NCBI RefSeq assembly: GCF_021010565.1
Contig: NZ_JAJNAY010000001.1
Span: 657,001 to 721,000, forward strand
DNA: 64,000 nucleotides
Source of the DNA: Chryseobacterium turcicum
GTDB taxonomy: Bacteria > Bacteroidota > Bacteroidia > Flavobacteriales > Weeksellaceae
Reading direction: 5' to 3'
This document shows positions 63,126 through 64,000 of this stretch, piece after piece; positions within the stretch are counted from its first letter, which is position 1; each line of letters opens with the position of its first letter. A program made the translations under genes and the position numbers. Under the pieces are notes generated by a model. That model worked only from the letters and a program-made list of their open reading frames with translations. It searched no databases and was not told where the DNA came from.

Positions 63126-63854
63126 ATGAATCAAAATAAAACCGTTCTCATTCTCGGTGCCAATTCTGATGTTGCCAAACAATGTATCAAACAATACATT
63201 CAGAAAGGGTTTTCTATCATGGCAGCTTCAAGAAATACAGAATCTTTGGAGCTTTTTATTGAGGAAAATCATTTAGAAAAATCAAAAATTACAGTTTTAA
63301 ACTTTGATGCAGAAGATTTTGATTCACATCATCAATTTTATCATCAACTTCCAATAAAACCTCATGTCGTAGTTTATGCCGCAGGATTTTTAGTGGATAA
63401 TGAGAAAGCTTTACAAGATTTTAAAGGAACTCAGCAAATGATGTTGGTCAATTATATGGGAGCTGTTTCTATTCTGAATATCATTGCAACAGATGAAAGC
63501 AATAAAAACTTAGAAAGAATCATCGGATTATCTTCCCTCTCAGGAGTTCGTGGGCGAAAAAGTAATTTTGTTTATGGAAGTACAAAAGCGGCTTTTACCA
63601 CTTATTTAGCAGGTTTAAGGCAAGAATTAGCTGAGAGAAATGTAAAAGTCAACGTTTTGGTCAGCGGATATATCAATACGAAAATAAACGCAGGTTTAGA
63701 GCTCAATAAAAATCTTCTGATGGAACCGGATTATGTAGCAAAACATATCGTTAATGCCGGAAATTCTTTTACCATCGTTCCCAATTTTAAATGGAAATTG
63801 ATTTATTTAATCTTGAAAGTATTGCCGGAAAGCTTGGTGGCGAAATTGCCGTAA
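63126..63854 (+). CDS. short-chain dehydrogenase/reductase (SDR)
   Basis: A 242-residue Rossmann oxidoreductase; start at ATG 63126 (MNQNKTVLILGANSDVAKQC). The dinucleotide motif is the variant GANSDVAK instead of TGxxxGIG. The catalytic Ser is in GLSSLSGVRGR and the YxxxK pair in FVYGSTKAAFTTYL. The overall pattern recalls DprE2-type or related sugar-nucleotide SDRs, but the substrate is not known. If the -7 element at 63114-63121 is its promoter, the mRNA would start at or next to the ATG. Confidence 0.88.
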   Translation: MNQNKTVLILGANSDVAKQCIKQYIQKGFSIMAASRNTESLELFIEENHLEKSKITVLNFDAEDFDSHHQFYHQLPIKPHVVVYAAGFLVDNEKALQDFKGTQQMMLVNYMGAVSILNIIATDESNKNLERIIGLSSLSGVRGRKSNFVYGSTKAAFTTYLAGLRQELAERNVKVNVLVSGYINTKINAGLELNKNLLMEPDYVAKHIVNAGNSFTIVPNFKWKLIYLILKVLPESLVAKLP

Positions 63855-64000
63855 TCAATAGCCAGAAGCTTAGGTAATGGATTTTTAATTATATAAGAAC
63901 GATGAAATATTTTTGTATCAAGGTAGTTGTTTGTTACTTTTTCAATCTATTGTGAAATTTGTTGATGGAAAATTTGTCTAATTTTGCTTTTGCGTTTATT
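63855..64000. other. intergenic end of window
   Basis: No gene is seen. A TAATTTTG sequence at 63979-63986 could be the -7 element of a gene that starts beyond the right edge. Confidence 0.35.

Noticed and set aside
1-64000. CRISPR array, prophage or rRNA operon
   Set aside because: No regularly spaced repeats with unique spacers, no phage structural genes and no rRNA sequence were seen.

Overview
The window looks like the chromosome of a Flavobacteriia member, most probably Chryseobacterium or a close Weeksellaceae relative. The DNA is AT-rich. Promoters carry the Bacteroidetes -7 element TAnnTTTG, several with TTG 19-21 bases upstream, and Shine-Dalgarno motifs are rarely obvious. The gene set includes an ExbB-ExbD-ExbD-TonB operon, bshB1 for bacillithiol, a DUF3276/PUR-alpha-like protein, a long NusB, DUF1573 and WG-repeat proteins. 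The genus is inferred from protein character, not from a search.

Layout. 1-900: 5' part of a secreted IgGFc-binding-like protein running off the left edge. 1.1-5.4 kb: tsf, a secreted hypothetical protein, accA and gltX. 5.4-5.8 kb: a small mannose-isomerase-type cupin. 5.82-6.90 kb: a decayed IS630-type element with TA flanks. 6.9-18.15 kb: surface-glycan region, with fdtA/fdtB/fdtC-type sugar genes for a dTDP-3-acetamido-3,6-dideoxyhexose interleaved with glycosyltransferases, a polysaccharide deacetylase and a GT-C-like membrane protein. 18.3-25.1 kb: rocD, a WG-repeat gene lying between two copies of the accC 3' end, then accC, accB, rpmF and a YceD-type gene. 25.1-34.2 kb: pdxA, ribE, a sensor kinase, trmN6, an FtsE-like ATPase, rpmH, an NrnA-type phosphoesterase, a patatin, an alpha/beta hydrolase, a lipoprotein and a lone ExbD. 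34.4-40.8 kb: dsbD, a 5'-truncated membrane-protein remnant, a two-domain thioredoxin protein, an ECF-type sigma factor, tilS and an OmpA-family lipoprotein. 40.9-46.9 kb: a 50-codon gene with its own promoter, an O-methyltransferase, an NlpC/P60 peptidase, two small membrane proteins, kdtA, a hypothetical protein, a GT2 and a lipocalin-like lipoprotein. 47.1-56.0 kb: leuS, then the TonB energy-transduction operon with a PstS-like lipoprotein and a TPR protein. 56.1-64 kb: bshB1, tRNA-His, a DUF3276 gene, an ABC exporter, nusB, a DUF1573 lipoprotein, yajC, a large secreted hypothetical protein and an SDR oxidoreductase.

How they work together. Most genes are housekeeping (translation, fatty-acid and cofactor synthesis, tRNA modification) in short operons closed by clear hairpin terminators. 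The glycan region probably builds a strain-variable surface polysaccharide or O-glycan with a Fuc3NAc- or Qui3NAc-type sugar. The TonB operon powers outer-membrane transport.

Most notable are the near-identical duplication of the accC 3' end around the WG-repeat gene, a repeated hairpin-plus-leader intergenic module in front of two consecutive genes near the right end, a short TCTAACATCTA word repeat shared by the accB-accC spacer and the leuS leader, and a well-supported gene for a 50-residue basic protein. I did not find a clear new multi-gene system such as a defence island, CRISPR array or prophage.
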